From Mucilaginibacter sp. SJ (lineage in GTDB: Bacteria > Bacteroidota > Bacteroidia > Sphingobacteriales > Sphingobacteriaceae): a stretch of DNA of 64,000 nucleotides. Position 1 is the first letter of the stretch. Every line of letters begins with the position of its first letter. Made by a program: the position numbers and the translations under genes. Below the pieces are notes generated by a model. The model made no database searches. It was not told the DNA's origin and was given only the letters and a program-made list of their open reading frames with translations. Positions 44,511-52,956 of the stretch are shown one piece after another. Where the stretch lies: contig NZ_CP118631.1 in NCBI RefSeq assembly GCF_028993635.1, positions 930,001 to 994,000 of the forward strand. The letters are read 5' to 3'.

Positions 44511-45145
44511 TAGCTGATAAACTTTAGGGTTTGCTCTTCAACCAATAATTCGCCTGTTACGGGTAGTGAGCCGTCTTCCAATATTTGGTGCGATGACAAT
44601 AAAAAACTGGTTCCCTCCTGCTCATACCTCTCCCTTATCCATGTATTTAATATTGCCAACGAGGCTGTATCAATGGTGATCAAAGGTTCATCAAGCAGGA
44701 TCAATTTGGGATTGCCTAAAAAGGCAAGTAGCAGGGAAAGCTTTTTCATCATGCCGCTGCTGTAAGTACCAACCGGCCGGTCGATGAAGCTTTGCATACC
44801 CATGCTTTTAATATACTGCTCCTTCTGTCGGGCCGGCGCGCCTTTAGCAGCAGTAAACAGGGCGATCATTTCCGTACCCGTTAAAAAATCCGGAAATACC
44901 GGTTCGGCTTCGGCAAAATTCACAAGCTTACGGTAGGCCACCGGTTGCTTTTTTATGCTGATATTTTCATCAAGCAAAATGTCGCCATCAAACGCCAGGA
45001 TTCCGGCAATGGATTTTAGTAAGGTGCTTTTACCCGATCCGTTTACTCCTTTTATCCAATAAATGCCGGTTTCAAGGCTAAGATTTTCAATTTTTAAAGC
45101 AGGGTAATTACCGTATGATTTTGTGAAATTTTGAAACTGCAGCAT
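44510..45145 (-). CDS. ABC transporter ATP-binding protein
   Basis: A 211-residue ATPase with all core motifs: Walker A GVNGSGKST (about 35-43), signature YSSGMMKKLSLLLAF near residue 128, Walker B KLILLDEPLIT near residue 147, and the switch histidine in LLSSHQILED near residue 182. It is coupled to the membrane protein gene that follows. The direction of transport and the substrate are not known. Confidence 0.9.
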   Translation of the reverse strand: MLQFQNFTKSYGNYPALKIENLSLETGIYWIKGVNGSGKSTLLKSIAGILAFDGDILLDENISIKKQPVAYRKLVNFAEAEPVFPDFLTGTEMIALFTAAKGAPARQKEQYIKSMGMQSFIDRPVGTYSSGMMKKLSLLLAFLGNPKLILLDEPLITIDTASLAILNTWIRERYEQEGTSFLLSSHQILEDGSLPVTGELLVEEQTLKFIS

Positions 45146-45182
45146 CGTTGGTTTTGACGGTATAATGATCCTGTTGTTACAC

Positions 45183-45209
45183 TAAAAGAGACGCTTGTAA
45201 CGCGTCTCT
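45183..45209 (-). terminator. intrinsic terminator after ddl
   Basis: AGAGACGC (45187-45194) pairs perfectly with GCGTCTCT (45202-45209); read on the minus strand the stem is followed by TTTTAG. It lies 50 bases after the ddl stop and before the ABC ATPase gene. Confidence 0.65.
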
Positions 45210-45258
45210 GAAAGTAATTATCTAAGCAAATCCGAAATCGAAATTCTCAATTCCGAAA

Positions 45259-46248
45259 TTATAACGCGGCTCCCTCAATCAAAGCACTGTAAAACTCACC
45301 TACATCCATACCTGCTGCACGTACCTGTTGCGGAATCAAACTGGCGGCAGACTGGCCTGGTGTGGTGTTGATCTCAATAAAATAAAAATCATTACTGCCT
45401 TCCAGCAAAATAAAGTCGATCCTTGCCATGCCTCGGCAGTTAAGACGCGTATATACCTCCGTAACTATCCCACCAATTTCTTTAACCTTTTCAGCCGAAA
45501 GGTTGGCGGGAGTTATTTCCTGTGTTACGCCAGATGTATATTTCGCCTCGTAATCAAAAAAGTCTTTCGAGGTAATGATCTCCGTAGCCGGCAAAACTTT
45601 TATTTTGCCATGTAAACGGGCTATACCAATACTAAACTCGCGGCCTTTAATAAATTCTTCCACCAACACCTGGGCATCTTCCTGAAATGCCCTGTTCAAT
45701 GCTTCCGGCAGGCCGGCTATGTTTTGCACCTTGCTCATACCCACGCTACTGCCGCCATTATTAGGTTTAACAAACAACGGAAATTTCAAATTAGCTGCTA
45801 TGGTGGCAACATCATGCACATCGCGCTCAAATAACCGCATGGAATGTGCGGTATGCAAGCCATGGATCCCGTTCACGATAGCTTTGGTATAAGCCTTGTT
45901 CATGGTAATGGCCGATGTTGTGGCATCGCAGGTATTATAAGGGATGCCAAGCATATCAAAATAGCCCTGCAGCTTTCCATCCTCGCCGGGGCTGCCATGA
46001 ATGGTGATGAAGGCAAAGTCGAACTTTATTTTTTCCTGGTTAAGGGTGATGGTAAAATCATTCTTGTCAACATCGACTGTCGCGTCATCTGCTTCAAAAA
46101 ACCACCTGTCGCGGGTAATTAATATAGTATAAACTTTATAGTTGCTGTTTGACGCCAGGTTAGCTGCGATATTTTTTGCGCTGTTAAGGGATACTTCATA
46201 TTCGCCGGTAAAACCTCCGGCCAAAAGGGCAATATTTTTAAGACTCAT
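45259..46248 (-). CDS. ddl: D-alanine--D-alanine ligase
   Basis: An ATP-grasp enzyme that would join two D-alanines for the peptidoglycan stem peptide. Length 329. Visible are GGFTGEYEVSLNSA (11-24), HGSPGEDGKLQGY (about 84-96), LFVKPNNGGSSVGMSKV near residue 158, and the C-terminal FYFIEINTTPGQSAASLIP near residue 292, which binds magnesium. It is divergent from the PASTA protein gene, another cell-wall function. Confidence 0.96.
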   Translation of the reverse strand: MSLKNIALLAGGFTGEYEVSLNSAKNIAANLASNSNYKVYTILITRDRWFFEADDATVDVDKNDFTITLNQEKIKFDFAFITIHGSPGEDGKLQGYFDMLGIPYNTCDATTSAITMNKAYTKAIVNGIHGLHTAHSMRLFERDVHDVATIAANLKFPLFVKPNNGGSSVGMSKVQNIAGLPEALNRAFQEDAQVLVEEFIKGREFSIGIARLHGKIKVLPATEIITSKDFFDYEAKYTSGVTQEITPANLSAEKVKEIGGIVTEVYTRLNCRGMARIDFILLEGSNDFYFIEINTTPGQSAASLIPQQVRAAGMDVGEFYSALIEGAAL

Positions 46249-46251
46249 TTT

Positions 46252-46432
46252 ATTTCGGATTTCGGATGTTCGATTTCGAATTTATTTCCAGGAGCAACGA
46301 AAGCGACCTGATTTCGAAGTCGAAATTAGAATAAATATCATTGCAAATAATACTAAAGTTTAAATTTTGAGTTTAAAACTCCCAAAATTCTGCAATAATT
46401 AATTCCGAAATCGAACATCCGAAATCCGACAT
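46252..46432. repeat. long-range inverted repeat before ddl
   Basis: A 30-base arm (46252-46281) and a near-perfect complementary arm (46402-46432, with a one-base bulge and one mismatch) share the motif TCGAACATCCGAAATCCG. The 120-base centre is AT-rich with no gene. Related GAAATCGAAATT sequence is seen after ddl near 45232-45255. This is a dispersed-repeat type; its role is unknown. Confidence 0.75.
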
Positions 46433-46459
46433 CCTAACACCCATATCCAAAATAATTCC

Positions 46460-46467
46460 TATGTTTG
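46460..46467 (+). promoter_or_regulatory. -7 element before the PASTA gene
   Basis: TATGTTTG matches TAnnTTTG, 35 bases before the start codon. No TTG is present 19 bases upstream, so it is a candidate only. Confidence 0.4.
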
Positions 46468-46502
46468 ATACTTAATTAAAAGGTTTACCCTTACATATAC
46501 TG

Positions 46503-47297
46503 ATGAGCAAATTTGGGGCTTACTTAAAATCAAAATCATTTCGTAATAACTTATTAATGGCTATTGTAACCGTGATAGCCGTTGTTTTAATAGCTTTTTT
46601 TAGTCTTGGTTATTATACCCGTCATGGTTCGGGCATACCCGTGCCAAAGCTTAAAGGCCTTACCATTGATAAGGCCATGGATATTTTAAAAGAGCAGGGA
46701 TTCGGCTATAAAATTGACTCTGTTTATGTACAGGATATAGCCCCGGGTACTATCGTTGAGCAAGACCCGGATCCCGGGACCAACGTTAAAGAAAGCCGGG
46801 TAATTTACCTTACCATGGTAACCCTGCAGGCACCAAATGTAGCCCTGCCCGACCTTGAACAAAGCAATTATCGCGAAGCTATAGCTACCATATCAAATTA
46901 TGGCTTAAAAGTGGGCGATACAACTTACCGATCAGATATTGCCCGTGATCGGATCCTGGAGGTACGTTTTGGCGGACAGGTGATAAAAACAGGTACCAAA
47001 ATACCTAAAGGCTCAAGAATAGATTTGGTTTTGGGTGATGGTGAAGGTGCAAGCGAAGTGGAAATACCCGAACTGGTAAATCTTGATCTTGATGCGGCCC
47101 GCTTTGCTATAAAAGGTGCTGGCTTAACTGTTGGGATCATTACTTACCAGGGTACTATTACTGATTCAACTAACGTAGTTGTCGTTTCGCAATACCCAAT
47201 GAAAACCGATTCGTTAAGCAAAACAAGTATTGGTACACGTATAAATCTTACTGTTTCACAAGGTACGAAAACAGATGCAGTTCCACCGGCAAATTAA
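46503..47297 (+). CDS. PASTA-domain membrane protein
   Basis: A 264-residue single-pass inner-membrane protein. A basic N-terminus and one membrane segment (about 18-40) are followed by three PASTA domains (about 46-110, 115-185, 190-258), the last two containing DPGTNVKES-like and GTRINLTVSQG-like ends. PASTA domains bind peptidoglycan or muropeptides. There is no kinase domain. It is the first gene of a run with rhodanese, MltG, thioesterase and YihY-like genes, and is divergent from ddl, consistent with a cell-wall role. Confidence 0.9.
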   Translation: MSKFGAYLKSKSFRNNLLMAIVTVIAVVLIAFFSLGYYTRHGSGIPVPKLKGLTIDKAMDILKEQGFGYKIDSVYVQDIAPGTIVEQDPDPGTNVKESRVIYLTMVTLQAPNVALPDLEQSNYREAIATISNYGLKVGDTTYRSDIARDRILEVRFGGQVIKTGTKIPKGSRIDLVLGDGEGASEVEIPELVNLDLDAARFAIKGAGLTVGIITYQGTITDSTNVVVVSQYPMKTDSLSKTSIGTRINLTVSQGTKTDAVPPAN

Positions 47298-47583
47298 AGC
47301 TTCCGAATTGCTTGAGCGCTTAGGCAAAGGTGAAAGCCTTAACCTGCTTGACGTGCGCGAAGTTATTGAATTCCATACTTATAATATAGGCGGCCATAAT
47401 ATGCCGCTTTCAAATTTGGAGAATGCGCTTAACAATTTACCCTATAACAAAACAGATGAGATAATCGTTATGTGCAAAGTTGGTTTAAGGAGCCAAACAG
47501 CACAAAACATATTGGAGCGGCATGGCTATAACAATGTGCGTAATTTACACGGCGGATTAGTTGCCATTCAAAAATTAAAATAA
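47275..47583 (+). CDS. rhodanese-like domain protein
   Basis: A 102-residue single rhodanese domain. The active-site cysteine lies in IVMCKVGLRSQTA near residue 65, with a six-residue loop typical of sulfurtransferases, and LNLLDVREVIEF near residue 21 is the conserved N-terminal block. It overlaps the end of the PASTA gene by 23 bases, so it is coupled to it. The sulfur acceptor is unknown. Confidence 0.9.
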   Translation: MQFHRQIKASELLERLGKGESLNLLDVREVIEFHTYNIGGHNMPLSNLENALNNLPYNKTDEIIVMCKVGLRSQTAQNILERHGYNNVRNLHGGLVAIQKLK

Positions 47584-47611
47584 ATACAACAAACACCATC
47601 TATTCAATATC

Positions 47612-48664
47612 ATGACCGCGGAAAAACAAGGATCAGGCATACTGAAAAAATTTATTATAGCGCTGGTAATCATTATCGTTGTGCTTTTAGGCTTTACAGG
47701 TTTCAATTATTACCTTAAATACTTCGGCCCTAACGTTACTGATAAACAGGAGTACTTATACATTCACACCGGCGCTACTTTTGGCGATGTTTTTAAAACC
47801 ATACAGGATGAGGGCATTGTGAAAGATACTGCTTCATTTGGCTGGGCTGCCCGTAATATGAATTATATTAACCGTGTAAAACCAGGTAAATATCGCCTGC
47901 ATGAGGGTATGGGAAACCGCAAGCTCATCAATATGCTGGCATCAGGTACACAGGAACCTGTTAAGGTTGAATTTCATGGTTTAAGGCTTAAAGAACAGTT
48001 TGCAGGCTTTATCTCTAAAAAAATCGAACCCGATTCAATGTCAATCATCAGGCTGCTCGATTCGGCAAGTTTTGTAGGTAAATATGGTTTTACTACCGAT
48101 AATGTATATACGGTGATCATGCCCGATTCATACCAGATGTACTGGAATACGAGCCCGGAAAAGTTCTTTAAACGAATGTATGACCACTATCAGGCTTTTT
48201 GGACACCTGAACGTAAACAACTGGCCGCTGCAATAAACTTAACCCCACAAGAAGTATCTGTCCTGGCATCAATAGTTGATGCTGAAGCGCTGCATGATGA
48301 TGAAATGCCCGCCGTAGCAGGTTTATACCTTAATCGTCTTAAAAGAGGAATGAAACTGGAGGCCGACCCTACCGTGATCTTCGCACTGAACGACTTTACT
48401 ATAAAACGCGTGCTTACCCGATATCTTTCATATAACTCGCCATATAATACTTATCTGCATACAGGTTTGCCCCCAGGTCCTATCATGATGCCATCGGTTA
48501 ATGCGGTTAAAGCAGTGTTGAACTATCAAAAGAGCGATTATATTTACATGTGTGCTAAGGCTGATTTTTCCGGCTACCATGCCTTTGCCACCAACGTGGC
48601 GGATCATTTGGTTAATGCGCATAAATTTCAGCAAGCCCTTAACGAACGCAACATCCGCAGGTAA
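47612..48664 (+). CDS. mltG: endolytic transglycosylase MltG
   Basis: A 350-residue inner-membrane protein with one membrane segment (about 12-34) and a YceG domain. It would cleave nascent glycan strands and set their length. At the active site the family normally has a catalytic Glu in the pattern IVEKET; here the stretch reads LASIVDAEA near residue 220, so Asp stands at that position. The other conserved blocks GLYLNRLKRGMKLEADPTV and YNTYLHTGLPPGPI are intact. Its stop overlaps the thioesterase start by one base. Confidence 0.92.
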   Translation: MTAEKQGSGILKKFIIALVIIIVVLLGFTGFNYYLKYFGPNVTDKQEYLYIHTGATFGDVFKTIQDEGIVKDTASFGWAARNMNYINRVKPGKYRLHEGMGNRKLINMLASGTQEPVKVEFHGLRLKEQFAGFISKKIEPDSMSIIRLLDSASFVGKYGFTTDNVYTVIMPDSYQMYWNTSPEKFFKRMYDHYQAFWTPERKQLAAAINLTPQEVSVLASIVDAEALHDDEMPAVAGLYLNRLKRGMKLEADPTVIFALNDFTIKRVLTRYLSYNSPYNTYLHTGLPPGPIMMPSVNAVKAVLNYQKSDYIYMCAKADFSGYHAFATNVADHLVNAHKFQQALNERNIRR

Positions 48665-49071
48665 TGTTTGAGCATACCACCAAAATCCGGGTGCGCTACG
48701 GCGAAACCGATCAGATGGGCTATATGTACTACGGTAACTATGCCGAATTTTATGAAGTTGGTCGTGTAGAGATGCTGCGCAGCCTTGGCCTTACCTATAA
48801 AGGCATGGAAGAATCGGGTATTATGATGCCTGTGCTCGAGCTTCAATGCAAATACCTGAAGCCTGCTTTATATGACGAGGAGATCAGCATCAGAGTGATC
48901 ATGGATAAGCTACCCGGTATTCGCATCCATTTCAGGTATGAACTTACAAATCCCAAAGGCGAACTTATTAATACCGGCGAAACATTACTCGTATTCATTA
49001 ACATGAAAACCAATCGCCCATGCCTGCCCCCACAGGATTTTGCCAACAGATTAATGCCCTTTTTTAAGTAG
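48664..49071 (+). CDS. acyl-CoA thioesterase, YbgC/4HBT family
   Basis: A 135-residue hot-dog-fold thioesterase. The YbgC-type active-site aspartate is in RYGETDQMGYMYYGNYAEF (about 10-28). It would hydrolyse acyl-CoA; the chain specificity is not evident. It overlaps the mltG stop by one base and is 11 bases before the YihY-like gene, so it belongs to the same transcript. Confidence 0.9.
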   Translation: MFEHTTKIRVRYGETDQMGYMYYGNYAEFYEVGRVEMLRSLGLTYKGMEESGIMMPVLELQCKYLKPALYDEEISIRVIMDKLPGIRIHFRYELTNPKGELINTGETLLVFINMKTNRPCLPPQDFANRLMPFFK

Positions 49072-49082
49072 CTTTGGTTTAA

Positions 49083-50063
49083 ATGAAATGGCTGCACCGC
49101 TTTTTACTCCGGTTTAGGTTCTACAGGTACATCATCGAGTGGACGAAGTCTGTCATTATTCCAGGTTTCAGGCCATTGCCTCTTTATACAGTTATAGACT
49201 TTTTTGTAAAAGAAATTACCAATAACTCGCTCATTAACCGGGCTTACGCATTAGCATATAGTTTCATGCTGGCCGTTTTTCCCGCCACCATTTTTTTGTT
49301 TACCCTTATCCCCTACGTGCCCATAAAACATTTTAAAGGCAACCTGATGATGGTACTGGCGTCTGTAATGCCTACAAATGCTTATATGGCATTCAGGGAA
49401 ACCCTTTTTGATATCGTAAGCAATCAAAACGGCAAGCTCCTTTCGTTCGGTTTCCTAACAACCTTGTATTTTGCTACGAATGGCGTTATCAATCTCATGA
49501 AAGCCTTTAATAAATCCTCATTAATTGAGGATAAGCGGAGCTGGCTCAAAAGGCGCCTGGTAGCAACAGGGATTACCGTAGCTATAAGCTTTGCGTTATT
49601 GCTGGCCATTTCCATACTCATCCTGGGTCAATCTATTATCCGGTTTATCCAATCGCATGTAGCGTCTGAAAATCATTTTTGGGTTTACCCGGTTATGCTG
49701 TTCAGGTGGGTAATTATTGTAGTGATTATTTTTGTGACCATAGGGTGCTTGTACCGCTACGCTCCTGCACATAAAAAGAAATGGAATTTTATTAATCCTG
49801 GTTCCATACTGGCTACGGCACTGGCAGTTTTAACCTCACTGGGCTTTTCCTATTATATCAACAATTTCTCGTCGTACAATAAAGTTTACGGGTCCATTGG
49901 TACGCTCATCGTTGTGATGATCTGGATGTATATAAACTCATTAATTTTAATAATCGGGTTCGAATTAAATGCGTCCGTAGAGCTTTCCAAGCGTACAATT
50001 CGCATTGTAAAACCCCGATTTAACACTTTTCGGGCAAAAAAAACCGACCATTCAAAAAATTAA
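49083..50063 (+). CDS. YihY/BrkB-family membrane protein
   Basis: A 326-residue inner-membrane protein with about six segments, matching the YihY/virulence-factor BrkB family: ALAYSFMLAVFPATIFLFTLIP near residue 59 and YGSIGTLIVVMIWMYINSLILIIGFELNA near residue 275. Once called RNase BN in error, its biochemical role is not settled. The C-terminal tail is strongly basic. It is the last gene before tRNA-Ser. Confidence 0.9.
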   Translation: MKWLHRFLLRFRFYRYIIEWTKSVIIPGFRPLPLYTVIDFFVKEITNNSLINRAYALAYSFMLAVFPATIFLFTLIPYVPIKHFKGNLMMVLASVMPTNAYMAFRETLFDIVSNQNGKLLSFGFLTTLYFATNGVINLMKAFNKSSLIEDKRSWLKRRLVATGITVAISFALLLAISILILGQSIIRFIQSHVASENHFWVYPVMLFRWVIIVVIIFVTIGCLYRYAPAHKKKWNFINPGSILATALAVLTSLGFSYYINNFSSYNKVYGSIGTLIVVMIWMYINSLILIIGFELNASVELSKRTIRIVKPRFNTFRAKKTDHSKN

Positions 50064-50126
50064 CTTATTATTAATCAATAATTTATATAGATTATTTAAT
50101 TAAATGAAAAAAAGTGAAATTCAAAT

Positions 50127-50156
50127 TTGGCAATTCGCCCCGGATTTGTACTTTTG
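50127..50156 (+). promoter_or_regulatory. consensus promoter of tRNA-Ser
   Basis: TTG (50127-50129), exactly 19 bases, TACTTTTG (50149-50156): a perfect match to the Bacteroidota promoter consensus. The predicted start, about 50160, is just before the mature tRNA 5' end at 50162. Confidence 0.8.
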
Positions 50157-50161
50157 TCCCC

Positions 50162-50251
50162 GGAGAGTTGGCAGAGTGGTCGATTGCGGCAGTCTTGAAA
50201 ACTGTTGAACTGTGAAAGGTTCCTGGGGTTCGAATCCCTAACTCTCCGCCA
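50162..50251 (+). tRNA. tRNA-Ser (anticodon UGA)
   Basis: The acceptor arms GGAGAGT (50162-50168) and ACTCTCC (50241-50247) pair fully, with discriminator G and an encoded CCA (50249-50251). The anticodon loop CTTGAAA (about 50193-50199) in the stem CAGT/ACTG gives UGA, reading UCA and other UCN codons. A long variable arm (GAACTGTGAAAGGTTC region) and the T loop GGTTCGAATC mark it as a class II serine tRNA. It stands at the left border of the secretion cluster. Confidence 0.97.
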
Positions 50252-50884
50252 AGTATTATTCAATTAGAATCAAAAGCACTGTAAATGAATCATTTACGGC
50301 GCTTTTTTGTTTTTAGCCCTCTCGAAAATAAACCAATCAATCGCGGATCCATATCACGCACCATATCCTGCGTAAACTTAGACAGTGGGTGTTTGTAAAT
50401 ATCTTACGACTGATCGTAATTGCCAATGATCAGGCTGTTCAACATAACCGGATAAGATTGGAAAAAAAGGAGAGTAACTAAAAGCTACCGATGCATATCC
50501 TCACATGGTATCCATGAAAGATAAAGTAAATTGGTGAATACCGGGATTGTTTAACCAGGTATTGGATATGGAAACAGGTGAGTTGATATACACATTTGCT
50601 TTTGCTACTACTAACACAATCAGCTGATGCGTCAAATTCATAATAAGACTATAAATCGCGTATGCCCGCTGTGCTAAGCGACGATGTTGTATATGACTGA
50701 TTACTTAGAAATTAAGTCTTTGTCTGTAAGTATTCAACCTTTTTCCCGGTCAATTTTAGGATCGCTCAAGATTACGACTGTTATTTGAGACCCAGTTAAC
50801 AGAATCGGGTATGGGCGTTGCATACCTGTTTTCACAAAACGAAAAGCCGTCCCAGTTTCATATATTTTTTTTAATTTAGTCCCA
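50252..50884. other. 633-base region between tRNA-Ser and the secretion operon
   Basis: Apart from the tRNA terminator, no intact gene is visible. On the minus strand 50290-50403 is open for 37 codons (reading DIYKHPLSKFTQDMVRD, MDPRLIGLFSRGLK) up to an in-frame stop at 50404-50406, and may be the tail of a decayed gene. The remainder gives no recognisable coding, repeat or promoter signal. Confidence 0.45.
50272..50308 (+). terminator. intrinsic terminator after tRNA-Ser
   Basis: AAAAGCACTGTAAATGA (50272-50288) pairs with TCATTTACGGCGCTTTT (50290-50306) with two G-U pairs, followed by further T. It lies 20 bases after the tRNA. Confidence 0.75.
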
Positions 50885-51844
50885 ATGAAACTTAAACCCG
50901 CACACATCTTTTTTACACTTTTTGCTATACCGCTGATTTTCCTGTCTTCCTGTAAGGATTTTATCGAGCCGAATATTGACAAACGTCCGGTTACCCTCCA
51001 AGCCCCTTCAGATAAATATCAAAGTACCAACTACAATATTAATTTTTGGTGGAATGAAGTCGAAGATGCATTGTCTTACAGACTCCAGGTCGTTTCTCCG
51101 GGCTTCGATACCATCGGCGGGCTTGTTGCAGACACTCTTATTAAAGGAAACCATTTTACGTTTACATTGGATCCGGGAGAATATGAATGGCGCGTAAGGG
51201 CAGAAAACGGCAGTTCCCAAACAGCGTTCAGTACCGCCAGCCGGCTTACTGTTATTCCTTCAACGCTGGCCGCCCAAACGGTGACGCTCAGTTCCCCGGC
51301 GAACAACACCATCACCAACCAAACCAGCGCTAATTTTAAATGGGGAGCACTTTTCAACGCTACTGTTTATCATCTGCAAGTGGATACCAACAATTTTGCC
51401 GACGCGAATAATATCCTGATTGATCAAACCATTCCTGGTCAGCAATACAATTATAAATTTCCGAAGGACCAGAATTATCAATGGCGTGTGAGGGCAGAGA
51501 ACGCTACCGAACAATCCAAATGGTCTACAGTAAATAATATTGGTTTCGATTCTACCCCACCTGGGGGTGTCACGTTGTCTGCGCCCCAAAACAATGCAGT
51601 GGTTGCCAAACCAGTGAGCCTGCAGTGGAGCAAATCTTCCGGCACCGTCAATTATAAACTATATGTATACAAGGCGGATTCCACCACCCTTTACAGTACG
51701 GCTTTTCCGATGCTGTTGAACACCAATTCATACAGTTTTTCGCTTGGGGCATCCGGAGAACGGATTTACTGGCAGGTCTCCGCATTAGATGGCGCGGGTA
51801 ATGAAAGCGTCCTTTCTGCGTTGCAAAGCTTCGCGCTCCAATAA
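50885..51844 (+). CDS. lipoprotein with three FN3-like domains, first gene of the secretion operon
   Basis: A 319-residue protein with a lipoprotein signal (lipobox LSSC, lipidated Cys23). Three similar beta-sandwich units follow at about 37-125, 128-222 and 224-318; each begins with V-x-L-x-x-P and includes the pattern W-x-x-V-x-x-A-x-x-Y-x-L-x-V and (Y/I)-x-W-(R/Q)-V, typical of fibronectin-type-III-like domains. It would be anchored in a membrane, probably the outer one, facing the periplasm or outside. Being first in the operon it may be an accessory part (pilotin-like or substrate-docking) or a marker substrate; this is inference. The gap to the next gene is 8 bases. Confidence 0.8.
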   Translation: MKLKPAHIFFTLFAIPLIFLSSCKDFIEPNIDKRPVTLQAPSDKYQSTNYNINFWWNEVEDALSYRLQVVSPGFDTIGGLVADTLIKGNHFTFTLDPGEYEWRVRAENGSSQTAFSTASRLTVIPSTLAAQTVTLSSPANNTITNQTSANFKWGALFNATVYHLQVDTNNFADANNILIDQTIPGQQYNYKFPKDQNYQWRVRAENATEQSKWSTVNNIGFDSTPPGGVTLSAPQNNAVVAKPVSLQWSKSSGTVNYKLYVYKADSTTLYSTAFPMLLNTNSYSFSLGASGERIYWQVSALDGAGNESVLSALQSFALQ

Positions 51845-51852
51845 CAGGATTT

Positions 51853-52356
51853 ATGAAGAATAAAAAGTCCACATATCTCCTTGGCGCAGCTGTCCTGATT
51901 GTTTGGAGCCTGATCATTTACCGTGTATTCAGCGCCGTAAATGACAGTGGATCGGATGAGCCTGTCATGACTGCTCCGGCAAAAAAGGAGGCATATAACG
52001 ATTATGCCCTCCCTCCTGATACCACGCATTTATTGGCAAATTACTCTGATCCTTTTGGTAGTATTCAGCCGGTAGACACAATCCGTCATTTGCATGAACC
52101 CAGACCTCCGGTACAAATTAAACCACATACAACCGTTCCCGCCATGAGTTGGGATTTTATCCGATACGTCGGTTATATCCGCAACCCCGATTCAAAAAAA
52201 CTGGTAGCCATGGTACATCTTAACGGAACTGAACTGATGATGAGCGAAGGTGATTTGAACGGTAGTCTGAAACTGATTAAAAACTACCGCGACTCGATCA
52301 GGGTCAGCTATCAGGGCAAAACAAAATTCATCCTCTTAAAACCGGCAACCCCATGA
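51853..52356 (+). CDS. GspC/PilP-like inner-membrane protein
   Basis: A 167-residue protein with a short cytoplasmic head, one membrane segment (about 8-27), a proline-rich linker with YSDPFGS near residue 64, and a small C-terminal beta domain (about 103-165: YVGYIRNPDSKKLVAMV, then GDLNGSLKLIKNYRDSIRVSYQG). That order is the pattern of GspC and PilP, which connect the inner-membrane platform with the secretin N-domains. Sequence identity to either is weak; the call rests on architecture and operon context. It overlaps the next gene by 4 bases. Confidence 0.65.
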   Translation: MKNKKSTYLLGAAVLIVWSLIIYRVFSAVNDSGSDEPVMTAPAKKEAYNDYALPPDTTHLLANYSDPFGSIQPVDTIRHLHEPRPPVQIKPHTTVPAMSWDFIRYVGYIRNPDSKKLVAMVHLNGTELMMSEGDLNGSLKLIKNYRDSIRVSYQGKTKFILLKPATP

Positions 52357-52955
52357 AGCAACTATTGACCTTTATACTACTTTTCCTGTTCTCCCGTTCC
52401 ATGGCCCAAATGCCTGACTACGGGCTTTACAATATCCATATTACCGACTCCGGAAAAAATGTCCGCACGCAGGTAATTCCTTTTTCTGGCACAATACACC
52501 CCAGGGCAGGGCTGCTTTATTATTGGTTTGGCAATAACAGCGTCCACGAGCAGCAGGGAGGTTACAGCGGGAAACTGCTTAACGGCATCTACGAAGAATC
52601 TGATAAAAACCATCATCTCCTGCAACAAGGCACATTCAGGAATGGCCTAAAGGAGGGCACCTGGAAAACATGGGCCGAATCCGGACGGTTAACCAGCATC
52701 ATTACCTGGGAAGCAGGCATAAAAACAGGAAAGTTCACCTATTTCGATAATAACGGTACCGAAATTCAATCCGGTATGTATAACCTCGGTCAGTTGGAAG
52801 GCAAAATCCTTTATTATCCGGGCACCGATTCTGCCAAAACCGTCCTTTACAAAAACGGAAAAATTATTCCTGCCCGAAAAGGCAACTTCCTGAAAAGGAT
52901 CAATATTTTCAAAAAAGAAAAAAAGGAAAAAGTTACGCAAACACCAAAGCCATAA
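52353..52955 (+). CDS. secreted MORN-repeat protein in the secretion operon
   Basis: A 200-residue protein with a signal peptide (1-18, ending RSMAQ) and several MORN_2 (YwqK-like) repeats between about 70 and 170 (GTFRNGLKEGTWKTW, GKFTYFDNNGTEIQSGMY, LEGKILYY), then a strongly basic tail rich in Lys. MORN units often bind lipids or proteins, but the role in bacteria is unclear. It overlaps the GspC-like gene by 4 bases and ends 1 base before the GspK-like gene, so it is embedded in the core operon and is likely a working part of it rather than a passenger. Confidence 0.75.
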   Translation: MKQLLTFILLFLFSRSMAQMPDYGLYNIHITDSGKNVRTQVIPFSGTIHPRAGLLYYWFGNNSVHEQQGGYSGKLLNGIYEESDKNHHLLQQGTFRNGLKEGTWKTWAESGRLTSIITWEAGIKTGKFTYFDNNGTEIQSGMYNLGQLEGKILYYPGTDSAKTVLYKNGKIIPARKGNFLKRINIFKKEKKEKVTQTPKP

Positions 52956-52956
52956 C

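Noticed and set aside
50734..50982. Minus-strand open frame of 82 codons across the FN3 lipoprotein start
   Set aside because: It overlaps a well-supported lipoprotein signal and has no protein-like domain.
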